DNA of 7,734 nucleotides, from the NCBI GenBank assembly GCA_046261635.1, contig JBHEOL010000035.1, positions 1-7,734 of the forward strand, written 5' to 3'. Source of the stretch: JBHEPS01 sp046261635 (lineage in GTDB: Bacteria > Acidobacteriota > Thermoanaerobaculia > Gp7-AA8). The notes under the pieces are model-generated. The model was not told where the DNA came from. It did no database searches and saw only the letters and a program-made list of their open reading frames with translations. The position numbers and the translations under genes are program-made. Shown here one piece after another: positions 5,993 through 7,734 of the stretch (position 1 is the stretch's first letter; each line of letters starts with the position of its first letter).

Positions 5993-6180
5993 GGCAAGGC
6001 AGAAGGCAGAAGGCAGAAGGCAGAAGTGAAAGCAAGGCAGAAGTAAGACCAAGAGCAACAGCAAGAGGCACCAGAAGGGCTTGTCGCACTTCCAGGCTTC
6101 CGGCTTTTGACTTTACTTCTGCCTTCTGCCTTCTGCCTTCTGCCTTGCTTTCACTTCTGCCTTCTGCCTTCTGCCCTGCT
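5993..6180. repeat. Inverted array of 7-bp units (GGCAGAA / TTCTGCC) between convergent pdxJ and rseP
   Basis: The left arm is five GGCAGAA units (5998-6032), a 10-bp linker GTGAAAGCAA (6033-6042), one unit (6043-6049) and GTAA. The right arm, in reverse complement, is TTAC, four TTCTGCC units (6117-6144), the same linker reversed (TTGCTTTCAC, 6145-6154) and three more units (6155-6175). Both arms therefore share one design, (GGCAGAA)n-linker-(GGCAGAA)m-GTAA, with n,m of 5,1 and 3,4. The 59-bp centre (6054-6112) has no strong structure of its own. The array fills the spacer between two stop codons, so a large hairpin would form in both 3' UTRs. A seven-base unit cannot keep a reading frame, which supports a noncoding role. 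Confidence 0.88.
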
Positions 6181-6196
6181 TCCTCGCCCCTCGCCC

Positions 6197-7513
6197 CTAT
6201 CCTTTCCTCATCAACATGATGTTCGACAGCACGTCGTTGAACAGCACGACGATCATCAGCGTTGCGAGGAAGGCGAAGCCGATGCGGAAGAGCCGTTCCT
6301 TCGCGTTGAGGGAGAGATCCTTTCCGGCGATTCCTTCGAACAGGAGGATGAAGATGTGCCCTCCGTCGAGGACCGGGATCGGGAGGAGATTGAGGACTCC
6401 GAGCTGCAGCGAGATCGTCGCCATCAGGAAGATGACGGCCTGCCATCCCGTCCGCAGCATCTCGCCCGAGATGCGCGCGATCGAGATCGGTCCGCTGAAG
6501 TCCTTCACGCTCCCCTCGGCCTTGAACATCCGGCCGATGACGGCGAACGTGTAGCGCACCATCTTCCAGTTCTGCTCGACGCTTTCGACCACGGCTTCGC
6601 CCGGGCCGAGCTTCTCGACCCGCGTCGGCGGTATGAACCCGGGATAGACCTCCGATTCCTTCTTCATCGGGGGGAGCGTGAGGCTCAGTGTCTCGGCGCC
6701 CCGCTGCACGACGATCGGGACCGCGCGCCCCTTCCGGTCGGTCAGGATCTCCTCGAGATCCGACAGGTGCGCCACGCGCCGCTTGTCCGCTTCGACGATC
6801 CGGTCGCCCGGCTGCAGCCCGGCTGCCTCGGCGGCGCTCTCCGGGATCACCTTCCCGACCTCGGCGGAGATCCACGGGCCGATGCCGGCGAGGCCCGTCA
6901 TGCCGTACTCGGTCTCCACGCGCTCGGGTGTCAGGATCGTCCGCTCGCGCTGCCCGTTGCGGATGAAGTGAACCGGGATCTTGACGCCCGGGCTCATGCT
7001 GATCGCGAGGCGAAGGTCGTCCCACGAATCGATCGGGTCCCCCGCGACCTCGACGATGCGGTCGCCCATCCGGAGGCCGGCGGCCTGCGCCGGCTTTCCT
7101 TCCGCGACGCTTCCGATCACCGCGTTCGAGTCGCGCAGGACCTCGCGGCCGCCCATGAGAAGGGCGGCGAGAAAGACGATCGCGATCACGATGTTCACGG
7201 CCGGGCCGGCGACGAGGATGAGGAAGCGCTGCCACTTCGGCCGCGACAGGAACTCGTCGGGACCTCCCTCGCGGTCTTCCTCCGGCACGTCTCCCGCCAT
7301 CCGGACGTAACCGCCCAGGGGGACGAGCGAGATGCGGTAATCGGTGTCGCCGCGCTGGAAGCCGAACAGGCGCTTGCCGAAGCCGAAGGAGAAGACGAGA
7401 ACCCGGACCTTGAACAGCTTCGCCATCATGAAATGGCCGGCCTCATGCGCGAAGATCAGGAAGCCGAGGACGATGACGAACGCGAAGATGTTGGTAACGA
7501 TGTTGGAGGCCAC
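6197..7513 (-). CDS. rseP: RseP-type site-2 intramembrane zinc metalloprotease with two PDZ domains
   Basis: RseP cleaves membrane-spanning anti-sigma factors and leftover signal peptides within the inner membrane, releasing envelope-stress signalling. The 438-residue length is typical. The first membrane helix carries the zinc site HEAGH (His23, Glu24, His27), and the third metal ligand Asp383 lies in NLLPIPVLDGGH (375-386). The second helix is at about 97-120, and further helices are near 360-376 and 410-433. PDZ domain 1 (about 128-190, with AAGLRMGDRIVEVAG) and PDZ domain 2 (about 213-275, with AAGLQPGDRIVEAD) lie between the catalytic halves. FSFGFG and PLGGYVRMAG are standard family motifs. 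The start is a GTG at 7511-7513, chosen because it puts the HEAGH site at the usual distance from the N-terminus; no good ribosome site precedes it. No dxr, cdsA or bamA neighbour is visible inside the window, and the upstream side is repeat-filled. Confidence 0.96.
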   Translation of the reverse strand: MASNIVTNIFAFVIVLGFLIFAHEAGHFMMAKLFKVRVLVFSFGFGKRLFGFQRGDTDYRISLVPLGGYVRMAGDVPEEDREGGPDEFLSRPKWQRFLILVAGPAVNIVIAIVFLAALLMGGREVLRDSNAVIGSVAEGKPAQAAGLRMGDRIVEVAGDPIDSWDDLRLAISMSPGVKIPVHFIRNGQRERTILTPERVETEYGMTGLAGIGPWISAEVGKVIPESAAEAAGLQPGDRIVEADKRRVAHLSDLEEILTDRKGRAVPIVVQRGAETLSLTLPPMKKESEVYPGFIPPTRVEKLGPGEAVVESVEQNWKMVRYTFAVIGRMFKAEGSVKDFSGPISIARISGEMLRTGWQAVIFLMATISLQLGVLNLLPIPVLDGGHIFILLFEGIAGKDLSLNAKERLFRIGFAFLATLMIVVLFNDVLSNIMLMRKG

Positions 7514-7561
7514 GGGTAGGGAAAACCCGAAAAGGCGCGGGAAAATCCAGCGAAAGGAAAA

Positions 7562-7624
7562 GTCAGAAGGCAGAAGGCAGAAGGCAGAAGAAGAGGCGAA
7601 GTCAGAAGGCAGAAGGCAGAAGGA
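7562..7624 (+). repeat. 7-bp unit array upstream of rseP (GTCAGAA + GGCAGAA units)
   Basis: Two sub-blocks are visible: GTCAGAA then three GGCAGAA units (7562-7589), a spacer GAAGAGGCGAA (7590-7600), then GTCAGAA with two GGCAGAA units (7601-7621). The unit is the same as in the array between pdxJ and rseP, but the linker differs and no inverted partner is present in the window. It lies 49 bp upstream of the rseP start. The stretch 7514-7561 is A- and G-rich with no clear promoter. Confidence 0.82.
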
Positions 7625-7630
7625 AAGGCC

Positions 7631-7698
7631 GTCATCCTGAGGGAGCGCCGCGGAAAGGGAAACAGTCCGCTGCCGGTGGGCGCGACCGAAGGATCTCA
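7631..7698 (+). repeat. Dispersed intergenic repeat, copy B, with an enlarged hairpin middle
   Basis: It starts GTCATCCTGAGG and ends CGAAGGATCTCA like copy A at 3018-3053, but in the opposite orientation and with about 32 extra bases in the middle. The middle can fold: GCGCC (7645-7649) with GGCGC (7679-7683), and GCGGA (7650-7654) with TCCGC (7666-7670). After it, 7699-7734 shows further AGGAT motifs and no gene. Confidence 0.7.
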
Positions 7699-7734
7699 GG
7701 ATTGCAGGATCCCGCCACCTGCCCGTTTCCCCCA

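Noticed and set aside
5119..6180. CRISPR array
   Set aside because: The units are 7 and 9 bp with no unique spacers, and no cas gene is present.
5220..7235. 671-codon minus-strand open frame across rseP, the spacer and pdxJ
   Set aside because: It overlaps two well-supported genes in the wrong frame or strand and translates the 7-mer array as coding sequence.

Overview
This GC-rich bacterial window carries housekeeping genes separated by spacers packed with several unrelated short-repeat families. The gene set is cinA, an ABC-F ATPase, pdxJ, rseP and a nucleotide-sugar epimerase. The rseP-type protease, the PdxJ route to vitamin B6 and the repeat-filled spacers suit a free-living Gram-negative bacterium. 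Acidobacteriota-like lineages seem plausible to me, but that is a guess from style, not something the sequence proves. No rRNA, tRNA, CRISPR array or phage gene was seen.

Layout. (1) 1-801, plus strand: the 3' part of an extended-SDR sugar-nucleotide epimerase, with its start outside the window. (2) 780-1748: a REPtron-like unit. A REP-associated tyrosine transposase (RAYT, Y1/HUH family) at 962-1592 is broken by one extra G. Two inverted pairs of the same palindromic REP flank it. The unit sits between two genes that point at each other, the epimerase and cinA, and its outer REPs touch both of their stop codons. (3) 1745-2980, minus strand: cinA. (4) 3083-5059, minus strand: a two-ATPase ABC-F protein, probably a ribosome-associated factor, followed by cinA across a 102-nt gap that holds a dispersed repeat. 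(5) 5060-5273: the spacer between divergent ABC-F and pdxJ, filled by an inverted array of 9-bp units around a hairpin. (6) 5274-5987, plus strand: pdxJ. (7) 5988-6196: the spacer between convergent pdxJ and rseP, filled by an inverted array of 7-bp units. (8) 6197-7513, minus strand: rseP. (9) 7514-7734: upstream of rseP, another 7-bp array and a second copy of the dispersed repeat seen at 3018-3053.

The genes do not form one pathway. They cover surface sugar supply, pyridine-nucleotide salvage (cinA), translation (ABC-F), vitamin B6 synthesis (pdxJ) and envelope stress proteolysis (rseP). The most interesting content is between the genes. At least four repeat families (REP, 9-mer, 7-mer and the GTCATCCTGAG/GAAGGATCTC element) occupy the spacers, mostly in inverted arrangement. 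A base change inside one REP appears to have created the stop codon of the neighbouring epimerase gene.
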